Source: Panicum virgatum (lineage: Eukaryota > Streptophyta > Magnoliopsida > Poales > Poaceae). Taken from it: DNA of 64,000 bases. The position numbers were made by a program, and so were the translations under genes. Location of the stretch: assembly GCF_016808335.1 (NCBI RefSeq), contig NC_053146.1, forward strand, positions 37,506,470 through 37,570,469, given 5' to 3'. Positions 35,850 to 47,271 of the stretch are shown here, piece after piece. The number at the start of each line of letters is the position of its first letter. The first letter of the stretch is position 1. The notes beneath the pieces were generated by a model. It was not told the DNA's origin, did no database searches, and was given only the letters and a program-made list of their open reading frames with translations.

Positions 35850-36884
35850 ACGAACCAAAAGTTCATTTATTAAACTAAAATTAGGGAGGGGAGTCACCCA
35901 AACAGCTGCGTGATCCGGGTCTCAACAGCGACCAAAACTCACCAACTCATGGGCAACCACATTACATGAATGGGAAAAAACAGCTACAGCAGAGCCAAAT
36001 ATGGTGGCCATAAGAAACTTTGCTTCTCTGAAGAATACCCCTCCGTGTGCATGATCATACTCATCCGTTAGCAGGGCTTTACAAGAGTCTGGGAGTCGGA
36101 TTCAATCACAATGTTCTACATACCTTGAGTAGCTGCGCCTGAAGACTAGCAATACAGGCATGTGCCTCAGTACACAGTGCATCCATTACCACAGCCAGGG
36201 AGCCTGCACCTGCAAGCCCTCTTCATCCCATGCGACAAAGCCCCATGCTCCCTTCCTCCTCCTAGAAAGCTCCATCAACATTGAGCTTCCAAGTACCCTA
36301 GCTGTTGGGCAAGTCCCCACCCTGCCGCTGTTTCTCCCATGTCTGGCAATCATCCAGTACATGGTAAGCTGATTTCACTCAGAACATTCCTTTCTTATCG
36401 AAGTGCCAAGCCAACAAGTCCTCCATCTTGTGTTTTGATGCGCATGACATCTTCCTCCCAAAAAACATCTCCGATCAATCGGTCATCCCACTCGTCACTG
36501 ATCAGATCTATCAGTTCTGGAACCTTTGTTACTAGTGTCTGACCCCTCGGTGTGATCAGACTTCTGGTCACACCATCAGGGATCCAAGGGTCCAACCAAA
36601 TTTTGATGTTCAATCCATCTCCCACTCGCCATATAAGCCCTTTTATCATAGCTTGCACACCACGAATAATGTTGTGCCATGCATAAGAGATCCTCTGTCC
36701 TTCCTTCACCTCAAGAAGGTTGCCGTCCGGGAAATAGCTGGCTCGAAGAACTTGGCCATAGAATGAATCCGGGTATTGTAGCAAACACCAACCATGCCTT
36801 GCCAACATCGCCAACACATGCAAGGGTTTAACACAATTCTTTAGTAACCGAGTGGGGTTGACCTTACACAAAGGATCCAAGTTT
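35850..36884 (-). pseudogene. LINE (non-LTR retrotransposon) 3' fragment
   Basis: On the - strand, 36880-36395 encodes the region after the reverse transcriptase of plant L1-type LINEs (LARHGWCLLQYPDSFYGQVL; SYFPDGNLL; WHNIIRGVQ; WRVGDGLNIKIWLDPWIP). Further on, about 36390-35860 encodes an RNase H-like RVT_3 domain (WGFVAWDEEG; CNVVAHELVSFGR), broken by stops and frame changes. The zinc-binding segment normally between them is missing, and the reverse transcriptase core is absent because the fragment ends at the LTR-like sequence from about 36885. It is a dead remnant. Confidence 0.75.
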
Positions 36885-38572
36885 TAATTGCCACCGGATC
36901 CTCAATGTAATGAACATGGCCCCATTAAGGCCATTTCGAGTGATTTTGGTGATCGAGTGACAACACAATCAATGGGACTAACGAGTTTGCAAGATCATAT
37001 TTGTAGGATTTCTTAGATCCCTTGGACAGAGTCCAAATCATATCCGAGACGTCCAAACCACCGTCGAGACGTCCAATTCACCGTCAAGGCGTCCTTTTCA
37101 TAGTCAAGATGTCCAATTCACCGATGAGGCGTCCAACCCATCGTAGAAATATCAAGTCGCAGTGAAAAAGCAGAGGTAGAATATATTTGGAGTGTACAAA
37201 TGACCGCTGCGACGAGTTGAATAAGTGCAACAAGAAAACAGGAAAAACACAGTGTGACCGGATAATCCGACACCCCCATGGTCGGACTATCCGACCAAAG
37301 CACCGGATGATCCGACGCAAGAAAAGCTCCGTCAGACTAATGTTCGGGTTATCCTTCAGAGCGCTTGGTTCCCAGGGTTCAGAATTTCCTTAAGGGTTGG
37401 ATTATCCGACGCATGCAAAGGAACCCTTCAGAGCAAGCCTCGGATTATTCTCCAGAGAGGATGTTTTCTCGAGTTGGATTTCTTGCTTCAGGATCGGATG
37501 ATCCGACGCTCTATACTTGGACCGTCGGACTAATCAGCAGGAGCAATGATCAATGCTGTTGCTTTGGAATTCAAATTTAACATTCAACAACAGATGATCC
37601 GACGCAATGTTTGAAGGCTGTCGAACTAATACGTCGGACTAATGACGTCAGCAAATGGTTTAAAACTTAACGGCTACCGTGGAGATCGCATTGGGGTTGG
37701 ATGATCCGACGCCCTAGTCAGAGCACCGTCGTATTATCCGACGCCCTACGCAGAAAAAGGATTAATGGCTCTAAACGGCTAGTTCAACTTGGAGGGCTAT
37801 ATATATGGGTTCTCCCGGTCATTTGAAGCTTGCTGGAATTCAAAGAGACCCTCGATACATTGAAGAACATCTCCAAGCCAACCCAAGTGCTTAGTGATCA
37901 AATTCTTAGGTTTAGCACATCCTTGTAAGTGAGAGTGCTAGGATAGCTCAAGTGTGAGTGTGACAGCAAGGTTGTGTGCTGTGCTTGAGAACTGCTCAAG
38001 CTTGTACTCGGTGTGCCGGCCATCCTTGGAGTCTTGGTGGCTCGCCGGCAACGTCATCGACCCTCCAGCTTGGTGTGGAGCAGCGACGACATCTTTGTGC
38101 GGGGGACGTGGAGACCCCCACCCTTCTTGGTGAAGCTCTTTAGTGGAACCCGGGGCCAAGGTGACCGTGATTGTGTTCACGGAAGAGATTTGGTGGCCGA
38201 GAAGCAATACTCTTTGTGAGTGTTTCACCAACGTGGATGTAGGTGTGTCTTTGTGGCTAACCGAACCACGGGATAAATTCTCGTGTCAAAGAGTTTGCTT
38301 TCTCTCATCCCTCCTTTAAGCTTCCGCATTTACTTATTGCAATCTTGTGTGCCTTTTCTTTCATAGAGTAGTTCCTTGATAGGATTGGCTATAGGTTGCA
38401 TAACTCTTTTGGGATGAGGGTTTTCACACTAGTTAAACCATAGTGCACATCTAAATATTATGATCTAGTTTATGTTTTGTGCAAATTAGTTGGAGCTTGA
38501 GGTTAAGGTTTTTAGTTTGCCTAATTCACCCCCTCCCCCTCTTAGGATACGAGCACCCGATTCCTTTCACTC
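36885..38572 (+). mobile_element. SIRE/Maximus-like copia LTR (solo or truncated)
   Basis: The opening (gccaccggatcctcaatgtaatgaacatggccccatta ... gagtgacaacacaatcaatggg) and the closing segment (caattcaccccctccccctctta ... cctttca) are signatures I recognise from SIRE-type LTRs of grasses. A promoter-like tatatat lies at 37798-37804. No primer-binding site or coding part follows, and no target duplication was found, so this is a solo or truncated LTR. Upstream of the TATA box a cluster of about a dozen ggat-atccgacg motifs (37255-37745) and a run of about 20-bp gtccaa-ccaccgtc repeats (37027-37143) stand out. Confidence 0.65.
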
Positions 38573-39289
38573 ATCCGCCATAACACACGACATAACTGCC
38601 GGACACCTTCCAAAACAACTCACACCATGACACCATCCCTCCAAAGAAAAATCTAGTTATGTGACCAAACCGTAACTCGCCCAGTACCGTGGGCACGTCT
38701 ATTCAAATGGGTTTTAACTCTACAGATGTGTACACTTTCCCCACAAGAAGTGTACCGCAATAAAATCACCTTAGTGTCAGTGCGGATCCTATCGAAGCTA
38801 TTACCCACCTTAGCTAGATCTGACCAGCCAATACGGGATCCACCAAGGGGTCATTGACCTACCAGCGAGGTCCAACCGGGGCATAAGTCACCTAGATCTT
38901 GTCCCGTCTCCTTGATCACTCGTTGCTCACCAGCTCTCCTGATGACTAACAGACTAGCTGGTGGGATTTATGCTAAGCCGTTGCCGCACACAATGGTGTC
39001 GAGTGGTTGTACGAGAAGTGGAGTTAGGCAAGATGACACATCAACTCGGTCCTTAACTATGACAAGATGGATATCTCCAACCTGGCTCAACCACTATGGT
39101 ATGTGCCCACCATTTGGCATTCCACACAGGAATGGCTCAACCACTAAGGTACGAGCCCACCATTTGACATTCCACACAGGAATCACTATCCATCCCATCA
39201 GACCATCCCTTTCTTTTATTTTCCAAAAAATCCATTTTTCCCTTTTTGATACTCATGAATTTCTTTGTTCAAAAACACATTGTAATCAT
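38573..39289. other. Unresolved interval with a 50-bp tandem duplication
   Basis: A 50-bp unit (tggctcaaccacta-ggta ... cattccacacaggaa) is present twice, at 39083-39132 and 39133-39182, with few differences. The rest of the interval was not recognised. Confidence 0.6.
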
Positions 39290-40944
39290 GTTTGGAGTGT
39301 AGTAAAATGAGTAACAGGGTCCTAAGCATTCTAGCAGGATTCATCATCCAAACAGAGCAAATCATATTTAGAGACAAACCTAGGTCATCAAGGAATGGTC
39401 AAAGCAATCAAAGGGTGGCCATCCAACTGTGTTTCAGCAACAAAACAATATGCAATTTTGAAAACAGGCCAATAGGTTGTGTTTGTAAAACTAGGTCAAA
39501 TATGCATCCAAGGATGAGATTGGACTTGTGGTCTTCAAAGCCTTCTAAGAGTTCCTGCTCGCGATACGAGTTCTTGGGGTCCTGCTTGCGGTACAGCTTG
39601 GCAAACTCCTCGATGGGTTCTTCCTCATTCACATCGTGATCTACGACACACACAAAAAAACACGCAATAAAGAAAAAAATAAAGGTTTTACCGTTGAGCT
39701 CGAATCAGGAAAAATGAAGGTAGGAAGAATATTTTTAGGAGATTTTCTAATGGCACGACCGAAATTATATTGGAAATGGTGTGGTCGAATTTCGAGGCAA
39801 TCGGAGGACTTTTGGTGCATGAAACGATAGGTTAAAGAAGTGTTTAAGGGCCAAACTAGGGTCTAGGGGTCTATTTGTAAACACTTTGGGAGAAAAAAGG
39901 ATGTGGTTGGAATTTCTGGAATATTTGGGGCATATTAGAAAGGGGTAGGGGTCTATTTATAGTTATTTTTGTATAGGAGGAGGGTTGGTTCTTTAAAAGG
40001 CAGAAGGGAGGGGCTTCTTTGAAAAAGAATCTAAAGAAAGGGGAGGGGCTCTTAAAGAAAAAAGGGAAGGAAGGGGGGGCTTAAGGGCAAAATGCCCTTT
40101 CTTCTTCCTCCCTGCGACGGAAATAGAGGAGCCATGGGGCGCAGGCAGCAACCCTGGCCACGACCTGGGGCGCGGCGGCGGCCATGGGGGAGGGAAAAAG
40201 GGAGAGGGAGGTGAGGGGATTCGATTCCCCTACCCACCAACGGCCGGGGCGGCGCGATGGCGGTGGGCAGAGGTGGCCGGGGACGGCCCTAGTGGCGGCG
40301 CTGCGGGGCGAGGGAAGGGGCACACGGTGGTGGCAGTGGTTGTGGTGGCTGAGGGCTGCGCGAGGGCCTTTTATATAGGCAAGGAGAGGCAGGACAAGGG
40401 GGCGTGATGGACGGCGGCCAGCAAGCTCGGCAGAGCTCTTAATGGCGGTGGGGGCGGCTCCGACGTCGTGGAGCGGCATGGAGGCGATGGCGAGGTGACA
40501 GAGTGGCAGGGGAGGACGCGCAAGTGGTGCAAACGGGGGGGGGGGTGGCCGGAGATGGTGCTACACGGCGTGATGCGTGTGTACGGCAGTGAGGGAGGAG
40601 AGAAGGAAGGAGAATGAAGATGGAGAAGGGAAAAAGAAAAAGAGGAAAAGGGAAAAGAAAAGGAGAGAGAGAGAGAGAGAAAAGAGAGAAAAGTTAGGGG
40701 CGTCGGCGAGATTCGCGGCGACAGTCACGAGCGGCTTCGGCAGGAGGCGACGCGCACACGAAACGAGGAAAAGAAAGGGGCAGCAATTGATTTCAGTGTC
40801 GGCGAGATCGCTGGGAAGAGATTTTGGGAGATTGGAAGCTCAGACAGAGAAATATTTTGAAATGATTCGAGCTCAGCGATGAAAAGATTTTGAAATCATT
40901 TTTAGCGAGTTATTTAATTGGATAAATTTTTACGGATGTTACAG
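39290..40944 (-). mobile_element. LTR (3') of a minus-strand Ty3/gypsy element, Tekay-like
   Basis: Read on the - strand, the pol fragment at 41757-40945 ends and a purine tract (aagtggggtaggtc) leads directly into TGTAACATCCG at 40944, the expected start of a 3' LTR. The LTR contains a GC-rich transcribed-like segment (about 40080-40560) and a purine-rich microsatellite (40590-40692, gaaaagg / gagaga). Its far end is uncertain; 39290 is a tentative limit chosen because a TG dinucleotide and a change of sequence character occur there. Confidence 0.6.
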
Positions 40945-41757
40945 ACCTACCCCACTTAAAATGAGTCTCGTCCTCGAGATTCGGCTGAGTCCTGAACAGA
41001 TGGGGAAATTCCTTCTTTAGTGCATTTTTGCGTTCCCAACTCGCTTCTTCTACCCTGTGTCCACTCCATTGGATTCTTCAAATCAGTACGACTAAATACC
41101 ATGTTCTCTTGGTGACAGTGTCCAGAATTTTGATGGGCACTTCTTGATACCGAAGATCCTTTTGAAGATCAATTGTTTCCACTGGTACTATTTCCTCTTC
41201 AGGTACTCGTAAACACTTCCTTAGTAAACATGAAATACCGGGTGTATATTCGACATTTCCTCGGGCAGATGAATACGGTAGGCTACCGCTCCAACCCTTT
41301 TTCACTACTTGGTAAGGTCCAATATACCGAGGAGCTAATTTTCCTTGAAACCTCCGAGTCCCCCAAATCGGAGAGACCTTAAGATATACATAATCTCCAA
41401 CTTCAAAACATAATTCTCTTCTTCGTTTGTCTGCATAACTCTTCTATCGTGATTGAGCTGCTTTTAGCTTCTCTCTAATCTCGGCCAGATGGTCTTCTGC
41501 CTCTTTTATGAGAATTGGTCCGGTTAGAGTACGCTCTCCTACTTTTGACCACATCAAAGGGGTTTAACATTTTCTCCATAGAGAGCCTCAAAAGACGACA
41601 TGCCTAAACTTGCTTGATAGTTGTTGTTGTACGAAAACTACACATAGGGTAAGCTCTGTTCCCAATCCTTGCCATAGGTAAGGACACAAACTCTTAACAT
41701 AACTTCCATAATCTGATTTACTCTTTCTGTTTGACCATCAGTCTGTGGGTGATAAGC
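40945..41757 (-). pseudogene. Ty3/gypsy integrase C-terminal fragment
   Basis: Read from 41757 downward, the fragment begins inside the integrase core ([15 protein letters not shown]), continues through [28 protein letters not shown] and KSYADKRRREL-FEVGDYVYLKVSP, then GKLAPRYIGPYQV, and ends with a chromodomain-like tail. Several stops and frame changes break it. The upstream part is absent because another element begins at 41758. This is the 3' end of a chromovirus pol gene that would have inserted the element into chromatin. Confidence 0.85.
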
Positions 41758-42236
41758 TGTTGGTGTCTCTTATGCTCAATCTGAATAGGTATTCTGCAAG
41801 CGCACAGAATTCACTAGTGTAGCACTTCACCTCGGAGTATTCCGGGGTATCGTGAAATCCTCAGGGAAGCACTATGGTAAAGTGTATCGTAAATTGTAGT
41901 GGCAACCTTTACTGAGTTTATCAACCGACTAATTCAGCAGGGGTAAGCCAAATAACGGGTAGGATAAATGGCCAGTCTATGACCGCTTGACACACAGGAG
42001 ATTCTATACCTTAGAGAGGTAGCAGCTGGGAGAACAACAAGCGAGAAAGGACTCCTGAAACACTTCTAGACTACTAAGCTAGCCTCACTAGAACTAATCT
42101 AAGATTCTATCTTGATGTCGGAACCAGGAGCTTACTTCGGCGCCCTAAGAGAAGGGCTCAGACAGGGGTGAGAAGGGGCCCAACGTTCCTTCGGCAACTA
42201 CTGCTATGAAAGCACCCGAGCATGGTGGACTACGAG
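41758..42236 (+). mobile_element. LTR-like fragment interrupting the gypsy integrase
   Basis: The fragment starts TGTTGGTGTCTCTTATG exactly where the integrase coding on the other strand is cut (after its HPQTDG motif), so it inserted into that element. The segment gcaagcgcacagaatt ... cacttcacctcggagtattcc ... tcgtgaaatcctcagggaagc resembles LTR or leader sequence of grass Ty3/gypsy elements. It is itself cut at 42237 by a CACTA terminus. The remainder lies beyond the CACTA, outside the window. The upstream 5 bases (taagc) would be its target duplication. Confidence 0.6.
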
Positions 42237-42264
42237 CACTACTAGAAAACGGGCCAAAGGTCCT

Positions 42265-42297
42265 GGCCAAAGGTACCAGCTGCTGGTACCTTTGGCC
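42265..42297. repeat. Perfect 15-bp inverted repeat in the CACTA terminus
   Basis: Arms ggccaaaggtaccag (42265-42279) and ctggtacctttggcc (42283-42297) are separated by 3 bases. It is the first and most perfect of several palindromic units between 42260 and 42590. In known CACTA elements such units bind the TNPA-type protein; that role here is inferred. Confidence 0.85.
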
Positions 42298-43075
42298 AGC
42301 GGCGCTGAAAGGTAAGGGGTTTGGTACCGGGTTAAAGCATCACCCGATTCCAAAACCCCCGTATAGGCACCGGATAGTGCCACCAACCGGTACCAAAAGA
42401 ACAAGGAGGAATAGATACCGGTTGGTGGCACCAACCGGTGCCTAATGAGCGGACAATGGCACCGGGTTTTGCCATGACCCGGTGCCGCCAGGTACCCATC
42501 ACAAAGGCACCTATTGGTAACTTCAACTGGTGCCGATGCCTAGTGTTTGGCACCGGTGGATGAGCACCAACCGGTGCCTTTGTGCCCCCACTATAAATAC
42601 CCCGCCCCCTTCCCCCCTCCAAGCTGCAGTGAACTCACTATTCATGGCAGCTGAGTGAGGGGAGGGGGCGAATTTTTTCAATTATTTTTAAAAGGTTAGT
42701 AATATTGTTTTCAATACTTTAGCAAATTAATTTTGTAGATGTTGTTAGCACTTAATTTAGTTTATACACATGATAAATATTTGTAGATGTATTTTAGACC
42801 CAATTTAGTTTTATGGTATTATATTATTGTTATATAAATTATTAGGCATAAGATAACTATTTATTTATATATAGTTAGGATTTGGATTATTTTATTTTGA
42901 TATTAGGCATGCATAATATATCTATTTATAGTATATAATTTTGATGACACTCCAATTTAATTTGTTTCGTAATCAATCATTGATTCATTCAATTTATTAT
43001 TTTTACTTCCAATGCTTATTTAAAATGGTTTATGTTGACACTCGTTTGATGTTAATAAATGAAATGTGAACCCAG

Positions 43076-45363
43076 ATGAGTCGGCAATGGATGTACATAA
43101 TGGACCGACGTTCAATGGAGTTCATTGATGGTGTGCTTGAATTCATAAAAGTTGCTGAGAACCACAAGTACGGTGGTTTCGTTCGCTGTCCATGCAAAAA
43201 CTGCAAGAATGAGAAGGATTACTCATCATCAAGAGCCATCCACAGTCTCTTGTTCAGTAGTGGTTTCATGCCGAACTACTATGTTTGGACCAAGCATGGA
43301 GAAAGAGGAATAATGCTGGATAATAGTGAAGAAGAAGAGGACAAGATTCCTAACTTTGCAGGCAATTACGGTGCCTTTTTTGATGACACTGCAATGGGTG
43401 AGCCTGAAGAAGATGCTGAAGGACACGTTGTAGAAGATGATCTGGGTCAGATGAGAGCGCAAAGCTGAGGAAGTTTGCGAAACAGAAAAGGAATCGAGAG
43501 ATCTGAATCCTATGTTGGAGGACTACAAAACATTGTTGTACCCAGATTGCAAACAAGGCCAAAAGAAGTTGGGTACCACATTGGAATTGTTGCAATGGAA
43601 GGCATCAAATGGTTTGTTTGACAAGGGATTCGAGGAGTTGCTAAAACTTACAAAAAAAACTTACTCCTTGAGGGTAACACCTTGTCGGAGACAACATACG
43701 AGGCAAGAAAGGTTGTTTGTCCTTTAGGATTAGAGGCACAGAAGATACATGCTTATCCTAATGACCGCATCCTATATCGAGGTGAGTATGAAAATTTGTA
43801 TTCATGCCCTGTATGCAACGCATGCCGATATAAGATCCCTCGAGATGATCCAGGCAACATTGAGGGGATGCGTGTCAAGAAGAGGGTGCCTGCCAAGGTG
43901 ATGTGGTATTTCCCTCTAATACCACGTCTGAAACATTTGTTCATGTACAAAAAGAATGCTAAATTGATGCGATGGCACAAAGAAAAACATAAGCATGACA
44001 ATATGTTGAGACACCCCGCTGATGGGTCGCAGTGGAGAAAGGTGGACAGAACATTCCCAACATTTGCAAATGATGCGAGGAATATAAGGTTCGGCTTAAG
44101 TACGGATGTCATGAATCCTTTCGGTGAGCAGAGCAGTGGCCATAGTACCTGGCCTGTGACACTCTGTATATACAACCTTCCTCCTTGGTTGTGTATGAAG
44201 AGGAAATACATTATGATGCCGGTGCTTATCCTTGGCCCGAAGCAATTAATGTGATGCACCTAACAAAGAGTCTTTGTGTGAACCTTCTAGGCTTCCTTGG
44301 TGTCTACGGTAAGCCAAAGGATACACTGGAAGCACAGCAAGATCTTCAACAATGAAACAACGGGCCGTCCTACATCCAGAAAAAAAGAGATAAAGGACGT
44401 CATTACCTAGGTCCTGCGTGCTACACTCTTAGTAAGAAAGAGAAACAAAGTATGTTCGACTATTTGAACAGTATCAAGATCACATCAGGCTACTCTTCGA
44501 ACATAAAGAGGCTACTAAACCTGAAAGAGAAGAAATTCACACACATAAAGTTCCATGACTGTCACGTGTTGATGAGGCAATTAATTCCAGTTGCACTTAG
44601 AGGTATTCTACCAGCTAATGTTCGAGCAACAATCATAAAGCTATGCACATTTCTCAACACAATTTCTCAGAAGGCAATTGATCCATCGAGTCTAATCAGG
44701 CTACAAGAGGATGTGGTCCAAAGTTTAGTTAGTCTTGAGATGATATTTCCTCCATCATTCTTCAATATTATGACACATCTTCTAGTTCACCTGGTCAAAG
44801 AGATTGGTATTCTCGGTCCTATTTTCCTTCATAATATGTTCTCTTTTGAACGATACTTTGCGGTCCTAAAGAAATACGTTCGTAATCGGGCCCATCCATA
44901 AAGAAGCATTGCGAAGGGTTACGTCACAGAGGAGGTCATCGAGTTTTGTGTTCACAGAAAAGGTGTCGATATCGATGAGTACGGAATGACAACAATAGGC
45001 CTAAAAGAGTTTGGCTATTGAGATGAACCATTCATCCTAGCTACGGATGTCACTCAAGTTTTCTATGTGCAGGACATGTCTAGCAAACCGAAAAAGGACA
45101 AGTCCAGAAATAAATCAAATTTTCTAGGTGCTGGAGATGAGCCAAAGCGCCACATAGTTCTGGCAGGCAAAAGAAAAATTATGGGAGTCGACGATGTCAT
45201 AGATGAAGAAGAATACAACAAGGTTGAAGATATGACTCCGTTCGCAGTGGAGGTTGACACAAGTATTCTTTTAGCCGAAGAGGAAGCTCCCTACGCACGC
45301 CATGATCACAATGAAGGGACGATTGTAAAGCGAACCATCATTAATATTCTATTACTTGAATGA
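43076..45363 (+). pseudogene. CACTA transposase (TNPD-like) with core deletion
   Basis: The domain order is that of plant CACTA transposases. 43076-43468 is the transposase-associated N-terminal domain (MDRRSMEFIDGVLEFI; CPCKNCKNEK; MPNYYVWTKHGE). 43512-44254 is the start of the Tnp2/Transposase_21 domain (YPDCKQGQKKLG; VCPLGLEAQKIHA; CPVCNACRYK; PRLKHLFM). 44452-44901 is DUF4218 (DCHVLMRQLIPVALRG; IFLHNMFSFERY). The last part carries the C-terminal DUF4216-like tail (ATDVTQVFYVQDM; KRHIVLAGKRKIMG). Near 44240 the text jumps from LILGPKQ straight to NVMHLTKSLCVNLLGFLGVYGK in another frame, so most of the catalytic core is deleted. Stops at 43466-43468 and elsewhere also break it. It would have cut at the CACTA ends; this copy cannot. 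Confidence 0.88.
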
Positions 45364-45830
45364 TTATGTCTTGTAATATTTTTTGTGAACATGCTATTAA
45401 TGATTATCATTGATTTTTATGGCAATTATCTAATTTATTATGCAATTATCAGATTCATTGTGCATTTAAATGATTTATTATGCAATTATAACATTTTTTA
45501 TGCATTTAAATGATTTATTATGCAATTAAATGATTTATTATGCAATTATCATATTTATTGTGTATTTAAATGATTTATTATGCAATTATAAGATTTATTA
45601 TGCATTTCAATGATTTATTAGGCAATTAATAGGATTATTGTGCATTTAACAAATTTATTAGGCTTCTATAATGCATTTAAATGATTTATTATGCAATTTT
45701 CAAATTTATTGTGCATTTAAATGATTTATTATGCAATGATCAGATTTATTATGCATATAAATTATTTATTGTGCAATTATCATATTTTTATGCATTTAAA
45801 TGATTTATCAGAATTATTGTGAATAACCTG
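45364..45830. repeat. AT-rich minisatellite, about 40-bp unit of two about 20-bp halves
   Basis: About eleven tandem copies of a unit made of tgatttattatgcaatta and cagatttattgtgcattta, with drift between copies, directly follow the transposase gene. Non-coding; it probably separates the two transcription units of the CACTA. Confidence 0.85.
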
Positions 45831-46195
45831 TCGGTACCAGTTGATATTTTCAACCGGTACCAATGTCTTTGCCAAAAAAATGGGTGAGATGGAGTCGAAC
45901 CCGGGCCGCGGCGCACAGATAACTTTGGCTTTCCATTGAGCTATGTTGTGATTTCAACTCTAAAGGCGGCAAATTGTTTAAAGTACATTATTCACAAGGG
46001 CCTAAGGCACCGGTTTTTTTATTTTAACCGGTGCCTTAGTCCCTTTTCATTTTCGGCCCGTTGGAGGCTTAAGGTACCGGGTCCATATACAACCAGTGCC
46101 TATGTGTTTCCAAAGGTACCGGGTGTTCTAACAACCGGTGCCTTAGGCCCGCTTAGGCACCGGGTTGTTTTTTCACCCGGTACCAAAGGGCCTGG
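45831..46195. repeat. Internal copies of CACTA sub-terminal palindromes
   Basis: Five hairpin units with the form accggt-(spacer)-accggtgcc lie at about 45832-45865, 46003-46035, 46070-46105, 46115-46145 and 46152-46185. They match the units in the left terminus (42290-42590) in sequence and palindromic layout, and end directly before a TATA box. Confidence 0.7.
45880..45955 (-). other. tRNA-like sequence with A and B boxes
   Basis: On the - strand, TAGCTCAATGG (45943-45933) matches the tRNA A-box consensus and GGTTCGACTCC (45901-45891) the B-box consensus, about 31 bases apart, as in tRNA genes. The T-stem pairs poorly and no convincing acceptor stem was found, so it is not called a functional tRNA. 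It is a tRNA-derived relic or a Pol III promoter carried inside the transposon. Confidence 0.5.
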
Positions 46196-46197
46196 GG

Positions 46198-46205
46198 TAT
46201 ATATT
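46198..46205 (+). promoter_or_regulatory. TATA box of the second CACTA gene
   Basis: tatatatt sits just downstream of the internal palindrome cluster and upstream of a CT- and GC-rich leader (46207-46840). The first credible start codon, at 47162, lies about 950 bases further on, so an intron in the leader is likely. (AC)n/(CT)n repeats occupy 47010-47075. Confidence 0.5.
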
Positions 46206-47161
46206 GGTGTGCCTTGTTCTCTTCTTCCTCAGTCTCTCGATCGTCCTCCGCCGCCCATCCACGCCCGATCGTCCTCCGCCACGCCGCAACGACGCCTGGA
46301 TGCCGCCGCCTCGACTCCTGGAGCTCTCTTCGCCGCGACGCCGCTGCCTGGACGCCTGGCCGCCCCCGCCCGACCCGTCTTGGTGCGCCGCCTCCGCCTC
46401 GACGCCGGCGCCCCCTCCCCTTCGCGCCGCCACCTCGGTCCGGCTCTCCCTGGCCGCCTCGACAGGTCGACCCCCTCCAATCCTTTCTCCCCCCCAAAGC
46501 CGAGCCCCCAAACCCCTGCACCTAGAACACCGCCCATCTCCGCCATGGCCGTCCCCTAGTAGCTCGACGTGGAACTCCCCTCTGCAGTCCTTCTCCTCCA
46601 CCTTTTGCTCACGCAACAAATGTTCCGGCTCCTCCCCTCTCCATTCCACCCCAATCCGAGCCCCCACTCTCCTCCCTGCCCCCTGGAACACTGCCCGCCG
46701 CCCGCCATCGCCATTGCCACCGCCGAGCACCACCCCGCCGCAGAGCACCCATCCCCGGTCACCCCCAGACCACAACAATCCCCTAGCAAGCTTCGCCTTC
46801 CCTCTCTCAAGCTCACACACCGGTCATTCAAAGACTTAATTTCATCATGTATTTAATTATTTAATTATTAGATATATTAACTAGTATTTATTTATAGATA
46901 AAGTGTTTGTATCTATCATGTATTCTTCACTCACCGACGCTCTTTCCTTCTTACCGACACTTGATCTTTCGCTCACTCACTCACCGACGCTCTCTCCTTC
47001 TCACCTACACTCACTCACACAAACACACACTCACACTCTCTAATACACACACTCTCTCTCTCTCTCACACACACATTCGTTCAAAGAATTGAATTCTCGT
47101 GCTTCAGTTAAGGATGATGGACACATACTCTAACACATTTTTACGTTTTCAGTTAAGGATG

Positions 47162-47271
47162 GACCCCTTCGGTGATGAGGAGGCCGCCGGGCAATACATG
47201 TTGGACGCAATAAATGAAGATACAAGGGCCAACGCCGCCCAAAAAATCGGTGAAGAAGATGCTCGGACAGC
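47162..47271 (+). pseudogene. TNPA-like/Ulp1-like CACTA gene, first exon part 1
   Basis: The reading frame starts MDPFGDEEAAGQYMLDAI and is cut after 36 codons by the Athila insertion. The frame resumes at 55741 without loss once one copy of the target duplication is ignored, and stays open to a splice donor at 55826. The acidic start has no named domain. See the second part at 55741-58428 for the function. Confidence 0.75.

Noticed and set aside
45880..45955. Functional tRNA gene
   Set aside because: The A and B boxes are good, but the T-stem is mismatched and no acceptor stem or clear anticodon arm was found; kept only as a tRNA-like sequence.
46153..46839. Several long frames in the leader of the second CACTA gene
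   Set aside because: Ser/Pro/Arg-rich translations on both strands in a CT-rich leader; no domain, and the real start is better placed at 47162.
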